A stretch of DNA of 37,024 bases, taken from contig JAHJCN010000103.1 of the NCBI GenBank assembly GCA_018812905.1, positions 1 to 37,024 on the forward strand, written 5' to 3'. Source of the stretch: Patescibacteria group bacterium. Lineage in GTDB: Bacteria; Patescibacteriota; Patescibacteriia; Magasanikbacterales; GWA2-37-8. Shown in pieces: positions 1-8,402 of the stretch. The first letter of the stretch is position 1, and the number at the start of each line of letters is the position of its first letter. Under the pieces are notes generated by a model. That model worked only from the letters and a program-made list of their open reading frames with translations, was not told the origin of the DNA and ran no database searches. Made by a program: the position numbers and the translations under genes.

Positions 1-774
1 GGCCAAGCCACGGAAAATATTGAAAAATATAATTTTTCTTTCACCGGCGAATTATTGCGCGATTTTACCTGGAATGATTTGGCTGACTGGTATCTTGAAA
101 CAGCTAAGGTGGAAGGCGATAAAGAAGAAATTTTGAATTATATTCTAAACACCATTTTGAAACTGTGGCATCCGTATATGCCATTTGTGACAGAGGCTAT
201 CTGGCAGGAAGTGTATGGAAAGAGCAGTTTCTTGATGGTGCAGAGATGGCCAATATTTTTATCCAAAGAAACTTATAGCGAAGAAGAAAGCGCGGCGCAC
301 CAAATCGGAGCGGATGATTTTGAACAGATCAGGAATTTAATTACGAGCGTGCGCGCGCTTCGGGCGGATTACAAAATTGAGCCGGCGAAGAAATTGAGTG
401 TCTTAATTGTGGCTGGAGATAGAACAAAATTGCTGGAACAAAATGTTGATCTCATTCGGCATCTGGCGCGTTTGGACAAAGTGGAAATTGAAAGTAAGGC
501 AAAAAAGCCGGAAGATTCAATTGGTTGCGTGAGTGGAGTTATGGAGATTTTTATATACGCCAAAGGAATAGTTGACTTTGCCAAAGAAAAAGCCAGGCTG
601 GAAAAAGAGATTGAAGATATCAACAGGTATACAGATGGGCTGGAAAAGAAACTTTCCAATTCCGAATTCGCGCAAAATGCTCCGGCCGAAGTAGTTGAAA
701 AAGAAAAGTTAAAGTTAAGCGAGGCATCGGAAAAAATCACAAAATTATCAAAACAACTTGATAGCTTAAAATAA
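1..774 (+). CDS. valS: Valyl-tRNA synthetase, C-terminal part (5' end outside window)
   Basis: Only the last 257 codons are present; the frame is open from base 1 to TAA at 772. The encoded piece begins inside the anticodon-binding helical domain (WYLETAK, then LWHPYMPFVTEAIWQ, the usual class I Val/Ile/Leu tail motif). It ends in a charged coiled coil of about 60 residues (EKARLEKEIEDINRY onward), the tRNA-binding arm typical of bacterial ValRS. The enzyme charges tRNA-Val in the cytoplasm. The catalytic HIGH and KMSKS regions lie outside the window. The next gene starts one base after the stop, which suggests co-transcription. LeuRS and IleRS lack this C-terminal coiled coil, so ValRS is the best reading. 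Confidence 0.93.
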   Translation, partial: GQATENIEKYNFSFTGELLRDFTWNDLADWYLETAKVEGDKEEILNYILNTILKLWHPYMPFVTEAIWQEVYGKSSFLMVQRWPIFLSKETYSEEESAAHQIGADDFEQIRNLITSVRALRADYKIEPAKKLSVLIVAGDRTKLLEQNVDLIRHLARLDKVEIESKAKKPEDSIGCVSGVMEIFIYAKGIVDFAKEKARLEKEIEDINRYTDGLEKKLSNSEFAQNAPAEVVEKEKLKLSEASEKITKLSKQLDSLK

Positions 775-775
775 T

Positions 776-2032
776 ATGGGTGAAATTGGGGGTGTAAAAG
801 AACAAGGTCCGTCTAAAGAAAAGAAGTCAATTGAGATAATTTGTCGGGGCATTCTTAATGATATCCGTGAATTTAGCGCGATTGATTTTGCAAATTTTAA
901 TCCCGATGATCGGGAAGGAGTCGATAGGCTAATAGGCAAGATTCTTTCTAGTCCCGTATTTGATGCCGCTGTCTACAGAGATCTTAAAGAAGACAGCCCG
1001 TATCTTTGTAAATTTATGGGGCATGATCTGGGCAACTTAGCCACTGTTACAACCGGGAACGTCGGTTCGCTAAGAAAAAAAGAATCGACTGAAGGTAAAA
1101 TTAGAATTCTGGAAAATGTTATCCAGAGTTGGCCGGCGTATTCTCTAATTTTGGAAGATATTTGCCTTCGAGGCCTTGATAAAAGATATATTGATAAGAA
1201 ATTTTACAGAGATTTTAGCATCGAGGGTTTGGACGCTGCGCTTGATTATGTGCGTAAAAGGATTGAAGCGAATCTCGAAATTAAAAAATATAGATCTGAA
1301 AAATCAGAAGTGTTAAAAAAAAGCCCCGCATCTCATCTGGTAAGCGGTCGAGAGAGAGCTGATGTGTCGATTTTGCTGAAAAGAGTTTGCATTCCGACTG
1401 GCGGACGATTGGCGCTTGAGTCAAATGAAAAATTGATTGGCGTTCCTGGTGTGATTGTGAATGCCGTCTGTAACATAACCAGAAATGCCGCGGGTGAGTA
1501 TATCAAGCAGATTGTAAACGAAAATGGCGAGGTGATTGGTGAAGAGGAAAACGGCGCGAAAAATGTTGTGGTTGAGCAGATGATTAGGGAGGACGAGGAA
1601 TGGCAAAGATATATTGTTTTTAGAATTATTGACGATGGCCGGGGAATGAGTCCGGATTATCTGCAACCCGGCACAAAAAATTATATTTTTTTTGATGGCA
1701 GAAGTCACAGATTTAGCAGTGGTTATGGTTTGACGAATATGCCCGACCGCTTGCATTCCACAGAAGCCAAGTTACGTGTGTGGACTTTCGAACGTGATAA
1801 GGAGGCTTCAAAGCCGGCTTTTTATGATAGCTCTGGCGCCATGGAAAGAGCATGGCTTGAAGAGGCGACAAAAAAAGTGGGAATGGCCGAAGGTGACATA
1901 CGGGCCGAAGCTACTAGATTGCGTGAAGAATGGATAACAAAAGAAAGAGTGGAGCTCGAAGAACAACTTGGTTTTAGGCCCTCAACCGTTTTTGAAGTGT
2001 GGGGGCCAAAAATTTTGGAAAATAAAGAATAA
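776..2032 (+). CDS. Soluble histidine-kinase-like ATPase (HATPase_c), role unknown
   Basis: The 418-residue protein has no membrane segment or signal peptide. The C-terminal half carries a GHKL ATPase fold: an N-box-like stretch around residues 227-241 (VCNITRNAAGEY), a G1 box IIDDGRGM at 284-291 and a G2 box SSGYGLTNM at 314-322. About 145 residues earlier is GHDLGN (His83), which resembles the phospho-acceptor H-box of a dimerisation domain, so it may be a cytoplasmic sensor kinase. There is no receiver domain and no response regulator beside it. A roughly 80-residue charged tail follows the ATPase domain. It sits between valS and tyrS, starting one base after the valS stop and lacking a Shine-Dalgarno. 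The ATPase fold is well supported; the kinase role is inference, and a GHKL protein of another kind is possible. Confidence 0.7.
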   Translation: MGEIGGVKEQGPSKEKKSIEIICRGILNDIREFSAIDFANFNPDDREGVDRLIGKILSSPVFDAAVYRDLKEDSPYLCKFMGHDLGNLATVTTGNVGSLRKKESTEGKIRILENVIQSWPAYSLILEDICLRGLDKRYIDKKFYRDFSIEGLDAALDYVRKRIEANLEIKKYRSEKSEVLKKSPASHLVSGRERADVSILLKRVCIPTGGRLALESNEKLIGVPGVIVNAVCNITRNAAGEYIKQIVNENGEVIGEEENGAKNVVVEQMIREDEEWQRYIVFRIIDDGRGMSPDYLQPGTKNYIFFDGRSHRFSSGYGLTNMPDRLHSTEAKLRVWTFERDKEASKPAFYDSSGAMERAWLEEATKKVGMAEGDIRAEATRLREEWITKERVELEEQLGFRPSTVFEVWGPKILENKE

Positions 2033-2045
2033 TTTTTTATTTAAT

Positions 2046-3245
2046 ATGAAAACAAACACGGATACCAAAAAAATCGAAGAATTACTTAGCCGAGGTGTGG
2101 AAAATATTTATCCCAATGTTGATTTTTTGCGGGAAAGATTGCGGTCCGGCAAACAACTGACTCTTTACACCGGCTATGATCCTACAGCCAACACATTGCA
2201 TGTTGGCAATGGAATCACCATTCTAAAATTAAGACAATTTCAGGAATTGGGCCACAAAATTATTTTGCTCATCGGAGATTTCACCGGCATGATTGGCGAT
2301 CCAAGCGACAAAATGGCCGCGCGCAAAAAATTAACTCGCGAACAAGTTTTGGAAAACTGTAAAAATTACAGGGAACAGGCTTCTATCGTTCTGGATTTTC
2401 AGGGTGACAATCCCGTAGAAATTAAATACAACAGCGAATGGCTGGGCAAAATGAATTTTGGTGATGTGTTGGAATTAGCCAGTCATTTTACGGTACAAAG
2501 AATGATGGAGCGCGATATGTTTCAGCGCCGTCAAGAGGAAGACAAGCCGATCTATGTGCATGAATTTATGTACCCCATGATGCAAGCCTATGATTCCGTC
2601 GCTATGGACATTGATGGCGAAATCGGAGGCAATGACCAAACTTTCAACATGCTGGCGGGACGGGATTTGATGAAATCTTTAAAAAATAAAGAAAAATTTG
2701 TTTTGACCATGAAACTGCTCGCCGATGTCTCCGGCAAAAAAATGGGCAAGAGCGAGGGAAACATGGTGGCTTTTTCCGATGCTCCGGAAGATATGTTTGG
2801 AAAAGTAATGAGTTGGACCGATGATATGATAATAAGCGGTCTTGAACTATGCACGCGAATGCCGATGGGTGAAATTGCGACAATGGAAAATAAAATGAAG
2901 AAAGGCGCCAATCCGCGCGACATGAAATTGCTGTTGGCTTATGAAATTGTAAAAACATTTATTGGAGAAGAACAAGCCAAGCAAGCGCAAGAATATTTTG
3001 TCCACACATTCAGCAAAAAAGAAACCCCCGCGGAAATGCCGGAAGTCAAGCCGAGCGTTTATGACGTTGTGGCGGTTTTAGTTGAAGCAAAAATTTGCAA
3101 AAGCAAAACCGAAGCCAGGCACAATATTGATCAGGGGGGCGTAAAAATTAATGAGGAAAAAGTATCCGCCGAGAATTATACAGCCATAGTAAAACCGGGC
3201 GATGTTGTTCAAAAAGGCAGTAGGTTTTTTGCTCGAGTCAAATAA
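2046..3245 (+). CDS. tyrS: Tyrosyl-tRNA synthetase
   Basis: The 399-residue class I synthetase charges tRNA-Tyr. The HIGH equivalent is HVGN at residues 52-55 after YTGYDPTANT. The tyrosine-pocket segment YPMMQAYDSVAMD lies near 176-189, GGNDQ at 194-198, and the KMSKS equivalent KMGKS at 232-236. An S4 RNA-binding domain occupies roughly residues 335-395 (ICKSKTEARHNIDQGGVKIN). I chose ATG 2046 because the synthetase homology begins there. An in-frame start at 1968 would overlap the preceding gene by 65 bases and add 26 residues without family similarity. The leader just before the ATG is AT-rich without a Shine-Dalgarno. argS follows six bases after the stop. Confidence 0.96.
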   Translation: MKTNTDTKKIEELLSRGVENIYPNVDFLRERLRSGKQLTLYTGYDPTANTLHVGNGITILKLRQFQELGHKIILLIGDFTGMIGDPSDKMAARKKLTREQVLENCKNYREQASIVLDFQGDNPVEIKYNSEWLGKMNFGDVLELASHFTVQRMMERDMFQRRQEEDKPIYVHEFMYPMMQAYDSVAMDIDGEIGGNDQTFNMLAGRDLMKSLKNKEKFVLTMKLLADVSGKKMGKSEGNMVAFSDAPEDMFGKVMSWTDDMIISGLELCTRMPMGEIATMENKMKKGANPRDMKLLLAYEIVKTFIGEEQAKQAQEYFVHTFSKKETPAEMPEVKPSVYDVVAVLVEAKICKSKTEARHNIDQGGVKINEEKVSAENYTAIVKPGDVVQKGSRFFARVK

Positions 3246-3251
3246 TTTTTT

Positions 3252-4952
3252 ATGCTTAAAGAAAAAATAATCAATATCTTACGGGCTAACGGCATAATGG
3301 GCGAAGCTGAATTCGCGATTCCTCCGAAACCGGAAATGGGCGATTTGTCGCTTGTTTGTTTTGGCTTGGCTAAAGAGCAAAAGACAAGCCCGATAATACT
3401 CGCGAAAGATTTGGCACAAAAAATATCCGAAGTGGCTGACATACAAGGGGATATCGTGGAAAGAGTTGAGGCTGTCGGACCATACTTGAATTTCTTCATA
3501 AATCCTAAATTTTTGGCTGATTTTGTTTTTAAAGAGATTGGAAATAAAGAATTCGGGAAAAATGAAATGGGAAAAAGCAAAAAAATTATGGTTGAATATG
3601 CTCAACCCAATACTCACAAGGCATTTCATATCGGCCACTTGCGCAACATTATCACCGGAGAAAGCCTTGCCAGAATTTTTGAAAATAGCGGATACAAAGT
3701 CATTCGTACGAATTTTCAGGGTGATGTTGGTTTGCATATTGCCAAATGTTTGTGGGGCATCCAACAATCAATGCCCGAGTATGAAGCGGTGAAGAAAGAA
3801 AAAATTCAGGAAAAGGTTCTGTATTTGGGTCGCGTCTATGCCAAAGGCGGAATTGCCTACGAAGAAGATGAAAACGCAAAAAAAGAAATAGTTGAAATTA
3901 ATGAAAAAATTTACAATAAAGACAATGGATTGTTTAAAATTTACAAAGAAACCAGAAAGTGGAGTTTGGAATATTTTGATATAATATATGCGATGGTTGG
4001 AGCCAAATTCGATCGCCTATATTTTGAATCCGAAACTTTTGATGAAGGAAAAAAATTGGTATTGGAAAATTTGAAAAAAGGCATATTCAAAGAAAGTGAA
4101 GGAGCTGTTATTTTTGAAGGAGAAAAATACGGTCTGCATAATCGAGTTTTTTTGAACAGCAAGGGTCTTCCAACTTACGAAGCCAAAGATTTGGCTTTGG
4201 CTGAGATGCAATTGAAAGAGTATAACCCGGATGCCATTTTTCATGTGGTGGGCAAAGAACAAACCGAATATTTTAAGGTTTTATTCAAAGCCATTGAACA
4301 AGTGTTTCCTCAAAGCGTCGGAAAAGAAAACCATTTGATGTATGGCTGGGTGAGTTTGAAAGAAGGAAAAATGAGTTCGCGCACCGGCAATGTTGTGCTG
4401 GCCGAATGGCTTATTGAAGAAACGAAAAAGGCTGTTGCTGACGCGATGGTTGATCACGAGGTAAACGATAAGAAAAAAACAATTGAAAAAGTGGCTTTAG
4501 CCGCCATTAAATATTCTTTTTTGCGCACCGGCGCTCAAAATGATATTTTGTTTGATATAAAGGAATCAATAAGTTTAACCGGAGACAGTGGACCTTATTT
4601 GTTATATATTGTGGCACGCATAAATAGCATCTTGAAAAAAGCAAAAATGAAATTTAACAAATTTGAGCTGAAGAACATCTCTGAAATCCATCAGACTGAA
4701 AAAAAGTTATTGTTGGATATCGCCAATTACGCTGAAACGGCAAGAGGAGCCGCTGTAAAACATGATCCGTCAAAAATATCGCATTATCTGCTTAATCTGG
4801 CGCAAGATTTTAACGCGTTTTATGGTTCGTGTCCGGTCATAAAAGCAGAAGGAGATTTATTGTTTTTCCGACTCAATCTTATACGCGCCACGGCGAAAGC
4901 GATGACTGATGGTTTGAATCTTTTGGGTATTGATGTGGTGGGTGCGATGTAA
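3252..4952 (+). CDS. argS: Arginyl-tRNA synthetase
   Basis: The 566-residue class I synthetase charges tRNA-Arg. An N-terminal additional domain covers about residues 1-85 and includes PPKPEMGDLSL and VGPYLNFFIN. The HIGH motif is exact at 126-129 within QPNTHKAFHIGHLRNI. A KMSKS-like loop reads EGKMSSRTGNVV near residue 375. The DALR anticodon-binding domain forms the C terminus, ending in TAKAMTDGLNLLGID as in most bacterial ArgRS. Length is normal. It follows tyrS by six bases and belongs to a three-synthetase run with valS. The ATG is preceded by a T-rich tract and no Shine-Dalgarno. Confidence 0.97.
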   Translation: MLKEKIINILRANGIMGEAEFAIPPKPEMGDLSLVCFGLAKEQKTSPIILAKDLAQKISEVADIQGDIVERVEAVGPYLNFFINPKFLADFVFKEIGNKEFGKNEMGKSKKIMVEYAQPNTHKAFHIGHLRNIITGESLARIFENSGYKVIRTNFQGDVGLHIAKCLWGIQQSMPEYEAVKKEKIQEKVLYLGRVYAKGGIAYEEDENAKKEIVEINEKIYNKDNGLFKIYKETRKWSLEYFDIIYAMVGAKFDRLYFESETFDEGKKLVLENLKKGIFKESEGAVIFEGEKYGLHNRVFLNSKGLPTYEAKDLALAEMQLKEYNPDAIFHVVGKEQTEYFKVLFKAIEQVFPQSVGKENHLMYGWVSLKEGKMSSRTGNVVLAEWLIEETKKAVADAMVDHEVNDKKKTIEKVALAAIKYSFLRTGAQNDILFDIKESISLTGDSGPYLLYIVARINSILKKAKMKFNKFELKNISEIHQTEKKLLLDIANYAETARGAAVKHDPSKISHYLLNLAQDFNAFYGSCPVIKAEGDLLFFRLNLIRATAKAMTDGLNLLGIDVVGAM

Positions 4953-4970
4953 AATCTGCATTGTTAGGTT

Positions 4971-4976
4971 GGAGGT
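4971..4976 (+). promoter_or_regulatory. Shine-Dalgarno-like GGAGGT touching the start codon
   Basis: GGAGGT lies directly against ATG 4977 with no spacer, whereas effective sites normally leave about 5-9 bases. An in-frame TAG at 4965 rules out an upstream start. The element may be fortuitous or only weakly active. Confidence 0.35.
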
Positions 4977-6278
4977 ATGAGGATATATTATCAATCGGAA
5001 ACAAAAAAAGCTTTGCGAAATTTTTCCGCCAGCGGTGTCGGTTTTTCTTTGCTTTGGGCGAAAAATATAGCTTTGGTTAAAAAAGAAGCCGCCCGTGTAA
5101 ATGTTGAACTGGGTTATTTGGATAAACAGATTGGAAATGCAATTAAAATAGCAGCACGAGAACTGATGAGGGGAAAATTTAATGATCAAATCGTTGTTGA
5201 TATGATTCAGGGAGGCGCCGGCACGTCAATGAATATGAATATTAACGAGGTGTTGGCTTCGCGAGCAACAGAGATTATGAAAAGAAGAAATAATGTACAT
5301 CCGCTGGAGCATGTAAATTTATCTCAGTCTACCAATGATGTGCTCCCCACTGCTCTGCGTATTACACTTCTCAAAATGTTGGATGATTTACTGGATTCTT
5401 TGTGGAAATATCGCAAAGAAATGGAATTGAAAGCCGATAGATTTAAGGATATAATAAAAGTTGGAAGAACTCATCTGCAGGATGCTGTTCCGATAAGTTT
5501 GGGGAGAGAGTTCGGCGCACAAGCCAGCGCCATAAAGGAAGATATAAAAAGATTAAATCTCATAAAGCGAGAGTTGTGTCGTGTTAATATCGGCGGGACG
5601 GCAGTCGGCACGATGGTCAATTCTTCTTCAAGGTATGCGGATACAATTGTTGGCAGATTGGCAAAATCCACTCGGTTTCCTTTGCGTCTCGATCAGGACA
5701 TGGTTTATTCCACGCAATACGCTGATTCCTTTTTTCACCTCAGTTCATTGCTTGCGATTCTAAGTTCAAATTTAATTAAATTTTTGAGCGACTTGCGTCT
5801 TCTTGCCTCCGGACCGCAAGCCGGAATAGGGGAGATAGCCTTTCCAACGTGCCAAAAAGGATCTTCGATTATGCCCGGAAAAGTGAACCCGGTGATGGCA
5901 GAGATGTTGTCTCAAATTGCTTATCAAGTGGCAGGCAATAATGTTACCGTTTTTTTAGCTGTTCAGGCCGGTCAGTTGGAATTAAATGTCATGATTCCGA
6001 TTATCGCGAAAAATTTATTTGAATCTTTAAAACTGCTTTCTAATGGTATAAATTTATTCACAAAATTTGGTCTGAGAGGAATCAAAGCCAACGGAGAGCG
6101 TTGTGAAGAACTGTTGTCAAAAAGCAAAGTTGGCATCACCGCGTTGTCCAAAAAAATAGGCTACGACAAGGCTGAAAAATTACTGCATGTTTCGGCCGTG
6201 GAAAAAATTGATTTAGACGAGTTAGTGGAAAGGGAGGGGCTTATGAGCCGTCAAGATTTTCTTAAATTATTACGATAA
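4977..6278 (+). CDS. aspA: Aspartate ammonia-lyase-like enzyme (fumarase/aspartase superfamily)
   Basis: The 433-residue protein belongs to the class II fumarase/aspartase superfamily. The motifs follow aspartase more than fumarase: QGGAGTSMNMNINEV at residues 78-92 (fumarases read GSGTQSNMN), NLSQSTND at 114-121, GRTHLQDAVPISLG at 163-176 (fumarases have THTQDA) and the signature GSSIMPGKVNPV at 295-306. The usual C-terminal domain is present (GITALSKKIGY to the end). Expected activity is reversible deamination of aspartate to fumarate and ammonia. The N terminus is about 20 residues shorter than in typical aspartases, starting at the segment that normally reads YYGxQT (here YYQSET). An in-frame stop upstream fixes ATG 4977. 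It opens the unusual metabolic run that continues to 13009. A related lyase with another substrate cannot be excluded. Confidence 0.8.
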   Translation: MRIYYQSETKKALRNFSASGVGFSLLWAKNIALVKKEAARVNVELGYLDKQIGNAIKIAARELMRGKFNDQIVVDMIQGGAGTSMNMNINEVLASRATEIMKRRNNVHPLEHVNLSQSTNDVLPTALRITLLKMLDDLLDSLWKYRKEMELKADRFKDIIKVGRTHLQDAVPISLGREFGAQASAIKEDIKRLNLIKRELCRVNIGGTAVGTMVNSSSRYADTIVGRLAKSTRFPLRLDQDMVYSTQYADSFFHLSSLLAILSSNLIKFLSDLRLLASGPQAGIGEIAFPTCQKGSSIMPGKVNPVMAEMLSQIAYQVAGNNVTVFLAVQAGQLELNVMIPIIAKNLFESLKLLSNGINLFTKFGLRGIKANGERCEELLSKSKVGITALSKKIGYDKAEKLLHVSAVEKIDLDELVEREGLMSRQDFLKLLR

Positions 6279-6280
6279 AT

Positions 6281-7378
6281 GTGTTATACAAAAAAATATT
6301 AAGGCCGATTGCTTTTAAAATTGACCCGGAGACAATTCATGACGTGGTTATCCAAAGTTTGCGCCATGCTTCTTCTGTTCCAATTTTCCCTTTTTTAATT
6401 AGGCGGTTTTCGCTTGTGCGTGATGAAAGCCTTAAGACAAGAATCGGCAATTTGGAATTTTTGAATCCGGTTGGTTTGGCGGCCGGCTTTGATAAGTTTA
6501 TCACAGCTCCCCAAGCCTATTCTATGTTCGGTTTTGGCTTTGCCGAACTTGGATCCATAACATGCAGTCCCTTATCAGGCAATCCGAAACCAAGACTCTG
6601 GAGGATACCTGATGACGAGGGGCTGATTGTATATCATGGCCTGGCCAACGGTGGTTCCGAACATGCTTTGAATAAAATGAGCGTTTTGGGAAAGCACAAC
6701 ATACCGTTGGGAATCAGCATCGCGCCGACAACAGGTTTGGAATTAAAAGATATGTCTGGTGATTATTTAAAAACTTTTTTGCGTCTCCATTCCTATGCCG
6801 ACTATATCACTCTAAATGTCAGTTGCCCCAATGTGGCATCGTGCGAAAAATTTGCGCAAGTTTCTTTCATTAAAGAATTGGCTGAAAAAATGCGTAAATT
6901 AACAAAAGAGCGTGGGATAAAAAAAGATATATTTATAAAAATAGGACCTGAATTTAATGATGATGACCTGGAACGAATAGTTGAATGCTGTGTGTCAAAT
7001 GAAATTACCGGGATTATAGCCATAAATTTGATTAAAGACAGAAATATCATCACGCCAAAAAGTTCAGTTGAAAAAATGAATCATCCCGGCGGGTTATCTG
7101 GCGGTCTTTTGCGCAAAAAAAGTAATGAGGTAATTAAAAAGATATATTGTTTGGCCGGCGATAAATTGAAAATTATCGGACTTGGTGGAATATTCACCGC
7201 TGAAGACGCGTATGAAAAGATAAAATGCGGAGCGTCAATTGTGCAAATAATTACCGGTTGGATTTACGGAGGACCGTTTCAGGCGAAAAAAATCAATTTG
7301 GGATTAGCGAATCTCATCAAGAAAGATGGTTATAAAAATATTACCGAGGCCGTTGGGTCAAGTTCTAAAATTTGTTAA
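6281..7378 (+). CDS. pyrD: Class 2 dihydroorotate dehydrogenase-like flavoprotein with altered active site
   Basis: The 365-residue protein has the layout of membrane-associated class 2 DHODH: N-terminal LRPIAFKIDPETIHD, then NPVGLAAGFDK at 62-72, GNPKPRLWRIPDDE at 100-113, NVSCPN at 179-184, FIKIGPEFNDDDL at 218-230, GGLSGGLLRK at 270-279 and GASIVQIITGWIYGGP at 317-332. These support FMN binding in a TIM barrel. The substrate site differs. The catalytic base position, Ser in class 2, is Cys182 as in class 1. The first Asn of the GFNN motif is Ala122, and the Thr of the ATNTT segment is Leu250. It starts at GTG 6281, two bases after the lyase stop; the overlapping ATG at 6279 is out of frame and soon hits a stop. 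Pyrimidine synthesis is possible, but another substrate is quite possible. Confidence 0.75.
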   Translation: MLYKKILRPIAFKIDPETIHDVVIQSLRHASSVPIFPFLIRRFSLVRDESLKTRIGNLEFLNPVGLAAGFDKFITAPQAYSMFGFGFAELGSITCSPLSGNPKPRLWRIPDDEGLIVYHGLANGGSEHALNKMSVLGKHNIPLGISIAPTTGLELKDMSGDYLKTFLRLHSYADYITLNVSCPNVASCEKFAQVSFIKELAEKMRKLTKERGIKKDIFIKIGPEFNDDDLERIVECCVSNEITGIIAINLIKDRNIITPKSSVEKMNHPGGLSGGLLRKKSNEVIKKIYCLAGDKLKIIGLGGIFTAEDAYEKIKCGASIVQIITGWIYGGPFQAKKINLGLANLIKKDGYKNITEAVGSSSKIC

Positions 7379-7387
7379 AATAAATAT

Positions 7388-8392
7388 ATGAAGTCCAATT
7401 TCAAAGCTTGGGAAATTAAAGTGGAAGACTTCCCGTTTAAAGGTAGTTTTAAAGATAAATTATTTTTTTTAATCGGGTTTGGAATCTTGGCCCCCTCAAC
7501 ACACAATACTCAACCCTGGAGATTCCGGGTAAAAGATGATAAGGTTTTAATATATGCCAATTCGGAAAGAGAATTGCCCGTGGGAGACAGAGACAAGCGT
7601 TTTCTGTATTTTAGTCTTGGAGCGGCAATGGAAAATATTTTAATTGCCGGCAAACATTATAATTTTTTATTTGAAACGAGCTATCCAAAGTCGTTGGGCG
7701 AGCCGATTGTTTTAACCGCCAAAATCGGCGACATCGTTGACAGCGAAGAGCTAATATATCATATCGTCAATCGTATCTCCAATAGGCATATTTTCAAAGA
7801 TATCTTGCCCGAAGAAAGAGTATTGAAGTTGGTGGGTGATATGAGAGAAGAGGGTGCGCGCGTGGATATTGTGATGGGCGGTGAACAAAAAGAAAGATTG
7901 GTGGATTTGATAAAACGTACAACCCATAGCGTGATGAGCGAACCGAGTTTTAGAAAAGAACTTGCCGGTTATGTAAAGACAAATATCACCGGTTCTAAGT
8001 TTGGTATGCCGGCGTATGTTATGGGGGTTCCCACGGTAATTTCTTTGCTTGTTCCGACCGTTTTGAAATACGTTGATGTTGAAAGTTTTAAGACAAAAAA
8101 ACAAGAAGGAGCAATGAATGCTCCTGTGTTTGGCGTTATAAGCACCGAAGAAGATGAGTTAAAAGATTGGGTAAAAGCGGGGCAATTATTCCAGAAAATT
8201 GCATTATTGGCAACAAAATACGGCCTGTCCACTCATCCAATGGCCGCGCCCTTGCATACCGAAACTGGCTATAGAGAATTACAGTCAATTATAAACACAA
8301 ATTTTCGGCCGCAATTTTTATTTCGTTTGGGGTATGGGACGGAAAAGGCGTGGCATGGTCCGAGAATGACAGTTGAAGATTGTGCCTATTAA
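7388..8392 (+). CDS. Acg-type nitroreductase-family flavoprotein
   Basis: The 334-residue protein resembles the Acg (Rv2032) branch of the nitroreductase fold. ILAPSTHNTQPWRF lies at residues 33-46, followed by SERELPVGDRDKR and a GAAMENILIA helix. RISNRHIFKD lies mid-protein and the C-terminal half contains GLSTHPMAAPLH, where the second flavin-contact region is expected. Family members bind FMN and reduce diverse substrates, although some Acg proteins have lost nitroreductase activity. It is encoded nine bases after the DHODH-like gene and ten bases before the fusion gene. The same type of domain is joined to a ThiF domain in Mycobacterium Rv1355c-like proteins; here the ThiF part is carried by the next gene. 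The true substrate is unknown. Confidence 0.8.
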   Translation: MKSNFKAWEIKVEDFPFKGSFKDKLFFLIGFGILAPSTHNTQPWRFRVKDDKVLIYANSERELPVGDRDKRFLYFSLGAAMENILIAGKHYNFLFETSYPKSLGEPIVLTAKIGDIVDSEELIYHIVNRISNRHIFKDILPEERVLKLVGDMREEGARVDIVMGGEQKERLVDLIKRTTHSVMSEPSFRKELAGYVKTNITGSKFGMPAYVMGVPTVISLLVPTVLKYVDVESFKTKKQEGAMNAPVFGVISTEEDELKDWVKAGQLFQKIALLATKYGLSTHPMAAPLHTETGYRELQSIINTNFRPQFLFRLGYGTEKAWHGPRMTVEDCAY

Positions 8393-8402
8393 TATTTATT
8401 TT

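Noticed and set aside
1968-2045. Upstream start for tyrS
   Set aside because: It would overlap the preceding gene by 65 bases and adds residues without similarity; ATG 2046 fits the family.
3279-3767. 162-residue minus-strand open frame inside argS
   Set aside because: It is opposite a full-length, motif-complete argS and shows no recognisable domain.
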